A stretch of DNA of 64,000 nucleotides from Allopusillimonas ginsengisoli (GTDB lineage Bacteria; Pseudomonadota; Gammaproteobacteria; Burkholderiales; Burkholderiaceae_B). This document shows positions 33,764-44,400 of the stretch, piece by piece (position 1 is the first letter of the stretch; each line of letters opens with the position of its first letter). The DNA lies in contig RAPG01000010.1 in NCBI GenBank assembly GCA_005239165.1, positions 124,001 to 188,000 of the forward strand, in the 5' to 3' direction. The notes under the pieces are model-generated. The model was not told the DNA's origin. It did no database searches and saw nothing but the letters and a program-made list of their open reading frames with translations. Position numbers and translations under genes: made by a program.

Positions 33764-34128
33764 GATGCGTCCGACCAGAATCCAGTCAACGTTTTAGCCA
33801 TGGCACAGATAACGCCGCCCACAACAAACAGCACCATGCCAGACACAATAACCGGACGCCGCCCCCATCGGTCTGATGCCATGCCCAGGGGGATCTGCAT
33901 AATGGCCTGTGTCAGGCCGTAAGCGCCCAGCGCCAGGCCCACCCGGGCAGCATTGTCGCCCCCCGGAATCGTAAGAGCAGCCACTGCAAAGACGGGAGTA
34001 AGCAGAAACAGGCCCAGCATGCGCGTCGCAAACAACAAGGCCAGCGCAATGCTGGCTTTGCGTTCGAGCGCAGTGAGCTTTAGCCGGGCTCGGGAAGGCT
34101 GGGCGGCAGACGCAGAGTTTGTACGCAT
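33673..34128 (-). CDS. MFS transporter, N-terminal part (frameshifted)
   Basis: Encodes helices 1 to 4 of the same transporter: SIALALLFATRMLGLFLLTPVF, then GLTQAIMQIPLGMASDRWGRRPVIVSGMVLF with the MFS motif A (GMASDRWGRRP). After AKTLTG the frame leaves the family pattern and the last about 35 residues are out-of-frame. One missing base at about 33782 accounts for it. ATG at 34128 is the likely start; a TTG three codons earlier is open. Confidence 0.82.
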   Translation of the reverse strand: MRTNSASAAQPSRARLKLTALERKASIALALLFATRMLGLFLLTPVFAVAALTIPGGDNAARVGLALGAYGLTQAIMQIPLGMASDRWGRRPVIVSGMVLFVVGGVICAMAKTLTGFWSDASCRAWVLCRRPLPPGSQTPPGLRCARAPWP

Positions 34129-34303
34129 AATGATCAATTAAACCATGCCGGAAAAAGGTGCGCCGACATATCCACATGACCGGCCCCAACGAAACCTTCT
34201 GGCCGCTGCCCGTCGCATCAACTTAGCACCCGGTAACGCACGGCGAAGGCCGGCGCGTTATAGTAACAAGTTAGCCTAAATAAAGAGTTGGACCCCAAAC
34301 CCT

Positions 34304-37171
34304 ATGGAAGCGATACGCATCCGCGGTGCCCGAACGCACAACCTCAAGAATATTTCCGTCGACTTGCCACGCCACAAACTGGTGGTGGTGACCGGCCTGT
34401 CGGGGTCGGGCAAGTCGTCACTGGCGTTCGACACGCTGTATGCCGAGGGCCAGCGACGTTATGTAGAAAGCCTGTCTGCTTACGCCCGGCAGTTTCTGCA
34501 GCTTATGGACAAGCCTGATGTAGATCTGATCGAAGGTCTCTCGCCTGCCATTTCCATTGAACAGAAATCGGCCGGCCACAACCCTCGCTCCACTGTCGGC
34601 ACCATTACTGAAATCCATGATTATCTGCGCCTGCTTTTTGCACGTGTAGGCACGCCGTTTTGCCCAGATCACCATTTGCCTCTGCAGGCGCAAAGTGTCA
34701 GCCAAATGGTCGACAAGGTGTTAAGCCTTATTGCCGATACCCGTCTGGCGATTCTGGCCCCGCTGGCACGCGACCGCAAAGGCAGCTTCGAAGATGAGTG
34801 CATCAGCCTGCAGGCACAAGGCTTCGTACGGCTGCGTGTAGACGGCCAGATGGTGTCCATAGACGAACTGGAACCTTTGCGCAAAACCGAAAAGCACGAT
34901 TTTGACGTGGTGGTAGACCGCCTGCGGGTCAAGCCAGAGAGCAAGCAACGCCTGGCCGAAAGCTTCGAGACTGCCTTGGGTCTGGCTCAGGGCCGCGCCA
35001 TCGCGCTCAATATGGATACCGGCGAAGAGTTTGCATTTTCCAGTCATTACGCATGCCCAATTTGCCATTACAGTCTCACCGAACTTGAGCCGCGCCTGTT
35101 CAGCTTCAACAACCCCGTGGGTGCTTGCCCTTCCTGTGACGGGCTGGGTTGTGTCGAGGTGCTCGACCCCAAACGCATTGTGGCGTTTCCCGAACTGAGC
35201 CTGGCCAGTGGCGCAATCAATGGATGGGACCGCCGCAATGCGTTTACCCATACGCTGCTCACCAGCCTGGCGGCCCACTATCAGTTCGACATCGACACGC
35301 CTTTTGAAGACTTACCTGAAGAAATCCGCCAGTGCGTACTGTATGGCTCGGGCGAAGAAAAAATACCGTTTCTCTATCTCAACGAGAAAGGCCGCAGCAC
35401 AGTAAAAAAACACGTTTTCGAAGGCATCGTACCCAATCTCGAACGACGCTGGCGTGAAACCGACTCCAGTGCAGTACGTGAAGAACTGGGCAAGTACCGT
35501 CAGGTCAAGGTGTGCTCTGAGTGCGGCGGCTCACGCCTGCGTACCGAGGCGCGCAATGTATTGCTGGGCAATGAGCCAGGCGAAGGCCAGCGTCAGGGCC
35601 GCGCCATTTTTGAGGTTGAGGCGCTTTCACTGTCTGCCTGCCTGGCATGGTTTCGTGCACTTGAACTTACCGGTGCCAAAAAAGAAATTGCACAGCGCAT
35701 CGTGCGCGAAATCGAGGCACGCCTAGAGTTTCTGAACAATGTGGGCCTGAGCTACCTGTCGCTTGACCGTAGCGCCGACACCATTTCGGGCGGCGAGGCC
35801 CAGCGCATTCGCCTGGCCAGTCAGATTGGATCAGGGCTGACCGGCGTCATGTATGTACTCGACGAACCGTCCATAGGCCTGCATCAGCGCGACAATGACA
35901 GGCTCATCAAAACCCTGCAGCATCTGCGTGACCTGGGCAACAGTGTCATTGTCGTCGAACACGATGAAGACATGATCCGCTCTGCCGATTTCGTTCTTGA
36001 TATGGGCCCCGGCGCAGGCGAACACGGTGGTCAGGTGGTGGCCCAGGGCACACCCGACGAACTAATGCGTAATACCGAGTCGCTCACGGGTCAGTATTTG
36101 AGCGGCACGCGACGCATTGCCATTCCGGCACGGCGCCCGGTAACCGCTGACACACCCCGGCTCGAAATCAAAGGCTGCCGTGGCAATAATCTCAAGGCCG
36201 TAAATCTGGCCATCCCAGCTGGCCGGCTGGTATGCATAACCGGCGTATCGGGCTCCGGCAAGTCCACGCTGATCAATGACACCCTGGCAACTGCTGTGGC
36301 ACAGCGGTTGCATCGCGCCCAGACCGAACCGGCACCGTTTGATACCCTTGAAGGCCTTTCAAATTTCGACAAAATAATCAATGTCGATCAAAGCCCTATC
36401 GGTCGTACCCCTCGCAGCAACCCGGCCACCTATACGGGTATGTTTACACCTATTCGCGAACTATTCGCCGGGGTACCCGAGTCGCGCACACGCGGATATG
36501 GCCCCGGACGCTTCTCGTTTAATGTCAAAGGCGGCCGCTGCGAGGCCTGCCAGGGCGACGGCGTGGTCAAGGTCGAAATGCATTTTCTGCCTGATCTGTA
36601 TGTATCTTGTGACGTATGCGGCGGAAAACGCTACAACCGCGAAACACTCGACATACGCTATAGAGGTAAAAACGTAAGTGAAGTGCTTGATCTGACCGTA
36701 GAACAAGCCCAGACCTATTTTTCATCAGTGCCATCCATTGCCCGCAAACTGGATACGCTCATGGACGTGGGGCTGTCTTACCTCAGGCTGGGCCAGAGCG
36801 CGACCACACTTTCAGGCGGCGAGGCCCAGCGCGTCAAACTATCGCTTGAACTATCAAAACGCAGCACAGGCCGCACCTTGTACGTTCTTGACGAACCCAC
36901 CACCGGCCTGCATTTTCAGGACATCGCCCTCTTGCTCGATGTGCTGCGCAAACTGGTCGAAGCCGGCAATACCGTCGTCGTGATTGAGCACAACCTGGAT
37001 GTCATCAAGACTGCAGACTGGGTTGTCGACATGGGCCCCGAGGGCGGCAGCGGTGGTGGACAAATTGTGGCCCAGGGCACACCCGAAGAGATCGCCTCAG
37101 AGCCGGCCAGCTATACGGGCAGCTATTTAAAACCGCTGCTGCAAGCTCCAGAACCCTCAACTGTGGGCTGA
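34304..37171 (+). CDS. uvrA: Excinuclease ABC subunit A
   Basis: 955-residue damage-recognition ATPase of nucleotide excision repair. Two ABC modules are visible: the first Walker [13 protein letters not shown] near residue 31 and the second [12 protein letters not shown] near 645. Each module has its zinc finger (CPICHYSL...CPSCDG and CEACQGDG...CDVCGGKRY) and LSGGEAQR signature. UvrA binds lesions with UvrB. It is divergent from the MFS gene; no LexA-type box was recognised in the 170 bp between them. The 232 bp after its stop hold nothing that I can support. Confidence 0.98.
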   Translation: MEAIRIRGARTHNLKNISVDLPRHKLVVVTGLSGSGKSSLAFDTLYAEGQRRYVESLSAYARQFLQLMDKPDVDLIEGLSPAISIEQKSAGHNPRSTVGTITEIHDYLRLLFARVGTPFCPDHHLPLQAQSVSQMVDKVLSLIADTRLAILAPLARDRKGSFEDECISLQAQGFVRLRVDGQMVSIDELEPLRKTEKHDFDVVVDRLRVKPESKQRLAESFETALGLAQGRAIALNMDTGEEFAFSSHYACPICHYSLTELEPRLFSFNNPVGACPSCDGLGCVEVLDPKRIVAFPELSLASGAINGWDRRNAFTHTLLTSLAAHYQFDIDTPFEDLPEEIRQCVLYGSGEEKIPFLYLNEKGRSTVKKHVFEGIVPNLERRWRETDSSAVREELGKYRQVKVCSECGGSRLRTEARNVLLGNEPGEGQRQGRAIFEVEALSLSACLAWFRALELTGAKKEIAQRIVREIEARLEFLNNVGLSYLSLDRSADTISGGEAQRIRLASQIGSGLTGVMYVLDEPSIGLHQRDNDRLIKTLQHLRDLGNSVIVVEHDEDMIRSADFVLDMGPGAGEHGGQVVAQGTPDELMRNTESLTGQYLSGTRRIAIPARRPVTADTPRLEIKGCRGNNLKAVNLAIPAGRLVCITGVSGSGKSTLINDTLATAVAQRLHRAQTEPAPFDTLEGLSNFDKIINVDQSPIGRTPRSNPATYTGMFTPIRELFAGVPESRTRGYGPGRFSFNVKGGRCEACQGDGVVKVEMHFLPDLYVSCDVCGGKRYNRETLDIRYRGKNVSEVLDLTVEQAQTYFSSVPSIARKLDTLMDVGLSYLRLGQSATTLSGGEAQRVKLSLELSKRSTGRTLYVLDEPTTGLHFQDIALLLDVLRKLVEAGNTVVVIEHNLDVIKTADWVVDMGPEGGSGGGQIVAQGTPEEIASEPASYTGSYLKPLLQAPEPSTVG

Positions 37172-37403
37172 CCCCTGCGCAGAAGGTGCTAAGCCAGCCG
37201 GGACGATCAGGGGCGGTGACGAGCCGTCTCTGAGTCACTTAGGTGCGTTCGGGTTGCTGGCTGTAATCGGCCAAGGCTTAGTGTGTCTTGCCGTTGTATT
37301 TCTGAATGCGGCGCGGCGCAAGCCGGCAAAGCAGGCCGCTTGGTTAACGGATTGTTAGCCGGCAACCTGCCGCTCTGCTTGTTACTTAGGCACGCCTGGT
37401 CGG

Positions 37404-38552
37404 TTATTCAGGCCGGCTCAAACCGTTACCCATGCTAAACAATTGCGTATGTTCGCGGATGGCATAACGGTCAGTCATGCCGGCGATGTAATCAACAATG
37501 GCGCGCGCTTGCGACAACTCGTCATCGCGACGATGCTGGTCATCCAGCAGGCGAGGTTGCTCAATAAACGCTGTGAACAGATCGCGCACAATTTTGCGCG
37601 CCTTGTTCGTCATGCGCATGACACGATAGTGCCTGTAAAGATTCTCGAGCAGAAATTTCTTGAGTGCATCTGCCTGAGCCCGCATCGAGGGCGAAAATGC
37701 GGCCAGTGGCGGTGCAGCGCGCACGTCATCAGCATGTTCGGGCTGATGCTGACGAATATTGGCAAGTGTGGTTTCCGTCAGGTCGATAACCAGCGTGTTT
37801 ATCATGGCGCGGATCACCTCGCATACCAGACGGCGGCGGTCTATGCCTGGATACCGGCTTCTGACCTGTGCATCATGGGTGGCGAAGATTTCGAGCACCT
37901 GCAATTGCTCGATGGTGATCAGGCCCGAGCGCAAACCATCGTCAATATCATGATTGTTGTAAGCGATCTCATCGGCCAGATTGGCGATCTGCGCCTCCAG
38001 CGAAGGCTGGGTACGGCTCAGAAACCGCTCACCCACATCGCCCAGCGTGCGGGCATGACTGGCAGAGCAGTGCTTGAGAATACCTTCACGCGTCTCAAAA
38101 CACAGATTAAGCCCGTTGAATTCTGCATAGCGCTCTTCGAGTTCATCGACAATTCGCAGGCTCTGCAAGTTATGTTCAAAGCCCCCGGCATCGGGCGCCA
38201 GCTCGCGCATGCAGGCATTTAGCTCGTCTTGCCCGGCGTGGCCAAAGGGCGTATGCCCCAGATCATGCGCCAGCGAAATCGCTTCGATCAGATCTTCGTG
38301 CAAACGCAGGTTACGCGCCAGCGTACGGGCGATCTGTGCCACTTCTATGCTATGCGTCAGGCGGGTGCGAAAGAGATCACCTTCATGATTGACGAAGACC
38401 TGGGTTTTGTACTCGAGCAGCCTGAATGCGTTGCAATGAATAATGCGGTCGCGATCGCGCTGAAAGGCATTGCGGCCTGTAGGCGGCGCCTCGACATACC
38501 GTCGCCCGCGTGTTTGCTCTGGATGGCAGGCATACGGGGCAAGCATATACAT
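37404..38552 (-). CDS. dgt: Deoxyguanosinetriphosphate triphosphohydrolase-like protein
   Basis: About 382-residue HD-domain phosphohydrolase that removes triphosphate from dGTP or other dNTPs. The metal-binding HD motif is in [17 protein letters not shown], with the earlier His in [29 protein letters not shown] supplies the later Asp. ATG at 38552 has GAGGGG upstream; a GTG two codons earlier is open. The gene follows aroK-aroB on the same strand with 9 bp spacing and is probably co-transcribed. Confidence 0.94.
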   Translation of the reverse strand: MYMLAPYACHPEQTRGRRYVEAPPTGRNAFQRDRDRIIHCNAFRLLEYKTQVFVNHEGDLFRTRLTHSIEVAQIARTLARNLRLHEDLIEAISLAHDLGHTPFGHAGQDELNACMRELAPDAGGFEHNLQSLRIVDELEERYAEFNGLNLCFETREGILKHCSASHARTLGDVGERFLSRTQPSLEAQIANLADEIAYNNHDIDDGLRSGLITIEQLQVLEIFATHDAQVRSRYPGIDRRRLVCEVIRAMINTLVIDLTETTLANIRQHQPEHADDVRAAPPLAAFSPSMRAQADALKKFLLENLYRHYRVMRMTNKARKIVRDLFTAFIEQPRLLDDQHRRDDELSQARAIVDYIAGMTDRYAIREHTQLFSMGNGLSRPE

Positions 38553-38561
38553 GGCCACCCC

Positions 38562-39650
38562 TCAGACGTGTGCCGCTGACGCGGCGTTTTCTAGCACTTG
38601 CTTGAGCGCCTGGGTGGGCACTGACTCAACACACGCCGTGCCGATCGCTTTGAGCAGCACAAAGCGCAGTTGCCCGCCTTCAGTTTTTTTGTCGACCTTC
38701 ATCAGCTCAAGCCACCGCTGCATGCCCAGATCAGGCGGTGTGACCGGGCAGCCTATGGCCTGCACGATGGCGCGCACACGCTCAACGTCAGACTGTGGCA
38801 AACCCTGGGTGAGCGCCGACAACTCGGCGGCCTGAATCATGCCGCAGCCAACAGCCTCGCCATGCAGCCATTTGCCATAGCCCAGGCCTGACTCAATCGC
38901 ATGACCAAAGGTGTGGCCCAGATTGAGTATGGCGCGCAGCCCAGTCTCGCGCTCATCCTGCGATACAACGTACGCCTTGAGCTCGCAGGACCGCTGAATC
39001 GCATAAGTAATGGCCTGGGCATCAAGCGCCCGCAAGGCCTGCACATTTTGTTCGCACCAGACAAAAAAATCTGAGTCAATAATGAGGCCGTGCTTGACCA
39101 CTTCGGCCAGCCCGGCTGATATTTCGCGGGCCGGCAGCGTCTTCAGCACGTCAGTGTCGATGTCTACCGACACCGGCTGGTAAAAGGCACCAATCATGTT
39201 TTTGCCAAGCGGATGATTAATCGCCGTCTTGCCGCCCACTGACGAATCAACCTGGGCCAGCAACGTGGTCGGAACCTGCACAAAACGTATGCCACGCATG
39301 TAGCTTGCTGCTGCATACCCGCTGATATCACCCACAACACCGCCGCCCAGCGCAACCAGCATTGCCTTGCGGTCAAGCTTGTTGCGAAGCAGGCCGTCAA
39401 AAATAATATTAAGCGTCTGCCAGTCTTTGTGTTCTTCGCCGTCGGGTATGTCGATGCGCACCACTCGCTTTCCCGTTGACGCCAGTGCCTTTTCAACCCG
39501 CTCGCCGTATAGCGCCCCCACCGTTGGGTTGGTGACCAGCGCAATAGCCGTGACGTCGGCCGGAATGCTGTGTGCAAGCGCATCGATTCGCCCCGGCGCC
39601 ACATGAATGGGATACGCGCCTCCGGGCGTGTCGACACGAACAATACTCAT
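38562..39650 (-). CDS. aroB: 3-dehydroquinate synthase
   Basis: 362-residue shikimate-pathway enzyme converting DAHP to 3-dehydroquinate with NAD+ and zinc. Clear landmarks are ALGGGVVGDISGYAAASYMRGI (NAD-binding Gly motif), PTTLLAQVDSSVGGKTAINHPLGKN, and the zinc-binding LNLGHTFGHAIE region with GEAVGCGM. ATG at 39650 has GAGG upstream and overlaps the aroK stop as ATGA, so both are translated from one transcript. Confidence 0.98.
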   Translation of the reverse strand: MSIVRVDTPGGAYPIHVAPGRIDALAHSIPADVTAIALVTNPTVGALYGERVEKALASTGKRVVRIDIPDGEEHKDWQTLNIIFDGLLRNKLDRKAMLVALGGGVVGDISGYAAASYMRGIRFVQVPTTLLAQVDSSVGGKTAINHPLGKNMIGAFYQPVSVDIDTDVLKTLPAREISAGLAEVVKHGLIIDSDFFVWCEQNVQALRALDAQAITYAIQRSCELKAYVVSQDERETGLRAILNLGHTFGHAIESGLGYGKWLHGEAVGCGMIQAAELSALTQGLPQSDVERVRAIVQAIGCPVTPPDLGMQRWLELMKVDKKTEGGQLRFVLLKAIGTACVESVPTQALKQVLENAASAAHV

Positions 39651-40246
39651 GACTGGACCTCGTGGTGTAAAAGCAGTGGAATAATAGATCTGGCCAGATG
39701 CGATACAGGCGACGCACCCGTGTCGACGGTAATGGTTGCTACACTTTCGTACAATGGCTCGCGCTGCTGCAACAAACTGTGCAGTCGTGCACGGGGATCA
39801 GCCGTTTGCAACAGAGGCCGGTTGCGGTCGCGTGCCACGCGGCGGTATAGTTCATCAGCGCTGGCACGCAAATAAACAACCGTACCTCGTTCTTTAAGCA
39901 AGCGGCGATTTTCTGGTGCCAGTACGGCACCGCCCCCGGTTGCCAGCACGATACCGGGTTGCTGCGATATTTCATCGAGCAACAATGTTTCTCGTTTACG
40001 GAACCCATCTTCGCCCTCAATGTCGAAAATTAACGACACTCTGACGCCACAACGGGCTTCCAGCTCATGATCGAGATCGACAAACTGCCGGTCAAGCATA
40101 CGAGCCAGCTGCCGCCCTATGGTGGTTTTGCCCGCCCCCATCATGCCAACCAGCATAATAGGCCGTGCAGAAGGCAGCGCGCAGACTTGCGGGGCCTCTG
40201 ATTCAGAGCCCTGACCAACGGGTTTCACAGGTGAAGAATGATTCAT
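39647..40246 (-). CDS. aroK: Shikimate kinase
   Basis: 199-residue kinase phosphorylating shikimate. P-loop GMMGAGKTTIGRQLA, substrate-binding DLDHELEARCG (family DxD) and GEDGFRKRE, then ATGGGAVL. The N-terminal about 30 residues (rich in Pro and Ser) precede the domain. ATG at 40246 chosen; 14 codons more are open upstream. First gene of aroK-aroB-dgt, divergent from the PBP1A gene. Confidence 0.96.
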   Translation of the reverse strand: MNHSSPVKPVGQGSESEAPQVCALPSARPIMLVGMMGAGKTTIGRQLARMLDRQFVDLDHELEARCGVRVSLIFDIEGEDGFRKRETLLLDEISQQPGIVLATGGGAVLAPENRRLLKERGTVVYLRASADELYRRVARDRNRPLLQTADPRARLHSLLQQREPLYESVATITVDTGASPVSHLARSIIPLLLHHEVQS

Positions 40247-40360
40247 TTGTGTATTATCCCACTTACGATTCGGCCTTCCCGACCACACAGCATTACTCGG
40301 TTACACAAACCTAATGCACAAATCATAGTCTGATCGCAGTTAGACTTAAAATCGCCCCTA

Positions 40361-42802
40361 ATGAGTTCCTCTGACAAATCCTCAAACACGAGTTCCGGCA
40401 CCTCCCGCTCCTGGCTGGGCCGCTTCGTCATCAAGTGCGCCATCTTTATGGCGGGGCTTGGTGCGTGCGGCGCACTGGTTCTCGCACTCGCGCTAGCGCT
40501 AGCCTGGCCCAACCTGCCAGATCTCTCGGCCATGATTGATTACCGGCCGCGGGTGCCCCTGCGCATATACACCGCCGACAAAGTGCTTATTGGCGAGTTC
40601 GGCGAAGAGCGCCGCAACGTGCTGCGCTTTGACGAAATACCCGATGTCATGAAATCGGCCATTCTATCAGCCGAAGATGACCGCTTTTACCAGCATGGTG
40701 GCATAGACTGGGCTGGCGTGGCTCGCGCCATGGTCGCCAACATCACGCATATGTCAAAGTCGCAGGGCGCCAGCACCATTACCATGCAGGTAGCCCGCAA
40801 CTTCTACCTCTCGTCTGAAAAAACCTACACGCGCAAGTTCTACGAACTGCTGCTCACGTTCAAGATCGAAGCCACACTGACAAAAAATCAGATTCTCGAC
40901 CTGTACATGAACCAGATCTTTCTGGGGCACCGCGCCTACGGCTTTGCTGCCGCCTCGCGCACCTACCTGGGCAAACCCCTCAGCGAAATCACGCCTGCCG
41001 AAGCAGCCATGCTGGCGGGCATACCCAAGGCCCCGTCGCGCTTCAACCCCATTGCCAACTTTGATCGCGCCAAAGCACGACAAGGTTACGTACTGGCTCG
41101 CATGAAAAGCCTGGGCTACCTTACCGAACAAGAATACGAGCAGGCCAAAAACCAGGAAATCATCATCAAATCAGCCCCGGGTACTCCCGCCGGCGGCTAT
41201 GCCATTCATGGTGAATATGTCGCCGAACTGGCGCGACAACTGCTGTACAGCGTTTATCAAGACAACATCTATTCGCGTGGCTTCAACGTATATACAACGG
41301 TAAAGTCTACCGATCAGGAAGAAGCCTACAAGGCAGTGCGCGACGGCATCCTCACGTACACTCGCCGCTCCGTCTACCCTGGCCCCGAAGAAACCATCAA
41401 GCTTCCCGATAACATCGAAAGCAAGCCTGAAGAACTCGATACCCTGCTCGATGGCCTGCAAGACAAATACCCCGACAGCGGCGACCTGCTTACCGGTCTC
41501 GTGCTTGACGCCAGCCCCACAAAAATCACCATCGCACGCACATCGTCCCAGATCATCGAAGTCACCGACAAAGGTGCGCTTAAAATCGTCGCACGCGGCC
41601 TGGGTAAAAATGCCCAAGACAAATACAAGATTTCGCGCGGTTCGGTCGTCTATGTGCACAAAGAAGGCGATCACTGGGAAGTCATCAACATGCCTACGGT
41701 TGAGGCAGCCTTCGTATCGGTGCGCCCCCAAGATGGCGCTATCCAGGCAATGGTGGGCGGCTTCGACTTCGACGGTGGCAGCTTCAACCGCGTCACCCAG
41801 GCCTGGCGCCAGCCCGGCTCCGCCTTCAAGCCGTTCATCTACGCTTCGGCACTCGAGCGCGGTCTGACCCCAGCCACGCAGATCTCTGACGAGCCGTTCT
41901 CGCTAACCGCTGCGCAAACCGGTTCAAAAGCCTGGAAGCCCAAAAACTACGGCAACAGCTATGAGCCCATGCTTACCCTGCGTCAGGGCCTGTACAAATC
42001 CAAAAACATGATATCAATACGTATCATGCAGGCGGTTGGGCCCAAGTATGTGCAAGACTACATAACCCGCTTCGGCTTCGACCGCGAGCGTCAGCCGGCG
42101 GTCCTTCCGCTGGCACTAGGGGCAGGCAGCGTCACACCACTACAGCTAGCCGGTGGCTACTCGGTTTTCGCTAATGGCGGTTATCGCGTTCCGCCCTTTC
42201 TCGTCGACCATGTCACTGACAGCAGCGGCAATGTCATCATGCGCGCCAAACCTGTTGTTGCGGGCGATGCCAGCGCAAGAGTCGTTGACCCGCGCACTGT
42301 CTATGTCATGAATGACTTGATGCGCGGCGTGGCAACCTATGGCACAGGGGCGCGAGTGCACCGTGAACTCAAACGCAACGACATCGGCGGCAAAACCGGC
42401 ACCACCAATGACTCACACGACGCATGGTTTGCAGGGTTTACGCCCAAGCTTGTCGGTATAGCCTGGATGGGCTTTGACCAGCCCCGCTCCCTGGGCCAGG
42501 GAGAAACCGGCGGCGGGGCCGCACTGCCAATCTGGCTAGACTACATGAGGCAAACACTCAAAGACGTGCCTGAAACCCCGCCTGGCGATATGCCGCAAGG
42601 GCTCTCACGCATCAACGGCGACTTCTACTTTTCTGAATACCCCCCCGGGCAAGCCATTGCCCGCGTAGGCCTGCCTGCACCGTCTGATATTCCGGTCGAT
42701 GGCGGAGGGGGCGGCGGCCTTGATGGTATCGCCGACCTGCTCAATCAGCTAAAGGGCGGCGGTGACAACCGCATTGAAGCGCCACCCAACGTACCCTTCT
42801 AA
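40361..42802 (+). CDS. mrcA: Penicillin-binding protein 1A
   Basis: 813-residue bifunctional peptidoglycan synthase anchored by one N-terminal helix (about residues 22-49). The glycosyltransferase domain has the catalytic E105 (SAEDDRFYQHGG) and GASTITMQVARN. An OB-like insert (about 320-440) follows. The transpeptidase serine is about S487 in QPGSAFKPF, with SKN in YKSKNMIS and KTGT in GGKTGTTND near 677. The C-terminal tail is Gly-rich (VDGGGGGGLDG). Divergent from aroK with a 114-bp gap, a layout common in proteobacteria. Confidence 0.97.
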   Translation: MSSSDKSSNTSSGTSRSWLGRFVIKCAIFMAGLGACGALVLALALALAWPNLPDLSAMIDYRPRVPLRIYTADKVLIGEFGEERRNVLRFDEIPDVMKSAILSAEDDRFYQHGGIDWAGVARAMVANITHMSKSQGASTITMQVARNFYLSSEKTYTRKFYELLLTFKIEATLTKNQILDLYMNQIFLGHRAYGFAAASRTYLGKPLSEITPAEAAMLAGIPKAPSRFNPIANFDRAKARQGYVLARMKSLGYLTEQEYEQAKNQEIIIKSAPGTPAGGYAIHGEYVAELARQLLYSVYQDNIYSRGFNVYTTVKSTDQEEAYKAVRDGILTYTRRSVYPGPEETIKLPDNIESKPEELDTLLDGLQDKYPDSGDLLTGLVLDASPTKITIARTSSQIIEVTDKGALKIVARGLGKNAQDKYKISRGSVVYVHKEGDHWEVINMPTVEAAFVSVRPQDGAIQAMVGGFDFDGGSFNRVTQAWRQPGSAFKPFIYASALERGLTPATQISDEPFSLTAAQTGSKAWKPKNYGNSYEPMLTLRQGLYKSKNMISIRIMQAVGPKYVQDYITRFGFDRERQPAVLPLALGAGSVTPLQLAGGYSVFANGGYRVPPFLVDHVTDSSGNVIMRAKPVVAGDASARVVDPRTVYVMNDLMRGVATYGTGARVHRELKRNDIGGKTGTTNDSHDAWFAGFTPKLVGIAWMGFDQPRSLGQGETGGGAALPIWLDYMRQTLKDVPETPPGDMPQGLSRINGDFYFSEYPPGQAIARVGLPAPSDIPVDGGGGGGLDGIADLLNQLKGGGDNRIEAPPNVPF

Positions 42803-42858
42803 ATCCGGCAAGGCCTTTTCCACCAGGCCTTGCCGGTTTCCGCAACCGGAGTTTCTCA

Positions 42859-43077
42859 ATGCAAGTATCTCCCGCAAGGGCAAACGTACACGCCGTCACC
42901 CGGCTCGCCGCCAGCGTGACACTGCTGGCGCTGCTGGCAGCCTGCGGCTACAAAGGCCCGCTCTACCTGCCCCCACCTGCAGCACCCGATCGGTCGCTCA
43001 CCGCTCCCCCCACTGATTCTCCTCCTGGTCCCGTCATGCCTCAGCGTGGCGAGCCGACCTCCGCCTCGCCACGCTAA
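42859..43077 (+). CDS. lptM: Small LptM/YifL-like lipoprotein
   Basis: 72-residue lipoprotein. The signal peptide ends in the lipobox LLAAC, and the mature start CGYKGPLYLPPP is the hallmark of the YifL family, renamed LptM for its role in helping LptD oxidation and assembly in E. coli. The rest is Pro-rich and probably disordered. As in many proteobacteria it directly precedes lysA, starting 56 bp after mrcA with GGAG upstream. The function is transferred from the family, not shown here. Confidence 0.85.
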   Translation: MQVSPARANVHAVTRLAASVTLLALLAACGYKGPLYLPPPAAPDRSLTAPPTDSPPGPVMPQRGEPTSASPR

Positions 43078-43117
43078 GCGCCGCGCGAACGCCTCCACAC
43101 CTTCAATTTCCGAGACC

Positions 43118-44386
43118 ATGACTGTCGCACCACAATTCCAGTTCAAAGACGGAACTCTGCATGCAGAAAATCTCTCCCTGAACGAGCTTGCCGACACCTA
43201 CGGCACCCCCTTATATGTTTACTCACGCCAGGCGCTGCACGACGCCTGGCTGGCCTACCAGCAAGCCGCCCGGGGCCGCGATGTACTGGTTTGCTATGGC
43301 ATGAAAGCAAACTCCAATCTCGCGGTGCTGAACGAATTCCATCAGCTGGGATCAGGCTTTGACATCGTGTCGGGCGGTGAGCTCGCGCGTGTGCTGGCTA
43401 TTGGCGGCGACCCCTCGCGCATCGTTTTTTCGGGCGTAGGCAAACAGGTCTGGGAAATGAAAGCCGGGCTCGAGGCCGGCGTCAAGTGCTTCAATGTTGA
43501 ATCTGAAGCCGAATTGCAGCGCCTTTCGGATGTGGCCGTCGAATGTGGCAAGGTAGCACCGGTGTCGCTGCGCGTGAACCCCGATGTCGATGCACACACC
43601 CACCCCTATATTTCGACGGGCCTGAAAGAAAACAAATTTGGCATCGATATTGAGAAAGCGCCCCAGGTTTACCAGCTGGCCACCAAATTGCCGGGCTTGC
43701 AGCTTGTGGGGCTAGACTGCCACATAGGATCACAGATTACCGAAGTTGCGCCTTACATAGACGCTCTCAACAAGCTGATTGTGCTGATCAAGACACTAGC
43801 AGAGCAAGGTATTGCACTCAAGCACCTTGACCTGGGTGGCGGCATCGGCATTCGCTACACCGATGAAACCCCTCTTACACCCACTGACCTGCTTGACCGG
43901 GTATTCGAAACCCTGGCCGAAAACCAGCTCGATCACCTGCAAATCGTGCTCGAACCGGGCCGTTCGCTGGTCGGCAATGCCGGTGTGCTGCTGACCACGG
44001 TGCAGTACCTGAAGCATAATGAATCAAAAAACTTCGCCATCGTCGATGCGGCTATGAACGACCTGATCAGGCCTACGCTGTACGACGCATGGCACAGCGT
44101 CGAAGCAGTCAAGCCACGCGACAAAAATGCCAGCACGCCCCTCTACGACATCGTGGGGCCTATCTGCGAAAGCGGCGACTGGCTGGCGCGGGATCGCCAG
44201 ATGGCGCTTGAATCGGGCGACCGGCTCGCCATTATGTCAGCGGGTGCCTATGCCTTCACCATGTCCAGCCATTACAACACCCGGCCGCGCGCGGCCGAGA
44301 TCATGGTTGACGGCGACAAGGCCCATGTGGTGCGGCCGCGAGAATCCCTTGAAAGCCTTTTCGCGGACGAAAGCATACTGCCCTGA
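43118..44386 (+). CDS. lysA: Diaminopimelate decarboxylase
   Basis: 422-residue PLP enzyme that makes L-lysine from meso-diaminopimelate. The PLP lysine is K63 in CYGMKANSN; later motifs are SGGELARVL, HIGSQI, LDLGGGIGI, EPGRSLVGNAG and the substrate-binding cysteine in GPICESGDWLA. ATG at 43118 gives the normal start (MTVAPQFQFKDG); the frame is open to 43046, inside the lipoprotein gene. Same transcript as lptM. Confidence 0.97.
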   Translation: MTVAPQFQFKDGTLHAENLSLNELADTYGTPLYVYSRQALHDAWLAYQQAARGRDVLVCYGMKANSNLAVLNEFHQLGSGFDIVSGGELARVLAIGGDPSRIVFSGVGKQVWEMKAGLEAGVKCFNVESEAELQRLSDVAVECGKVAPVSLRVNPDVDAHTHPYISTGLKENKFGIDIEKAPQVYQLATKLPGLQLVGLDCHIGSQITEVAPYIDALNKLIVLIKTLAEQGIALKHLDLGGGIGIRYTDETPLTPTDLLDRVFETLAENQLDHLQIVLEPGRSLVGNAGVLLTTVQYLKHNESKNFAIVDAAMNDLIRPTLYDAWHSVEAVKPRDKNASTPLYDIVGPICESGDWLARDRQMALESGDRLAIMSAGAYAFTMSSHYNTRPRAAEIMVDGDKAHVVRPRESLESLFADESILP

Positions 44387-44400
44387 CCCATGGCAAGTAA

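Noticed and set aside
37230..37368. Possible tiny membrane peptide after uvrA (plus strand, hydrophobic then basic)
   Set aside because: No ATG or GTG in frame and no clear ribosome site, only a TTG; support too weak to list.
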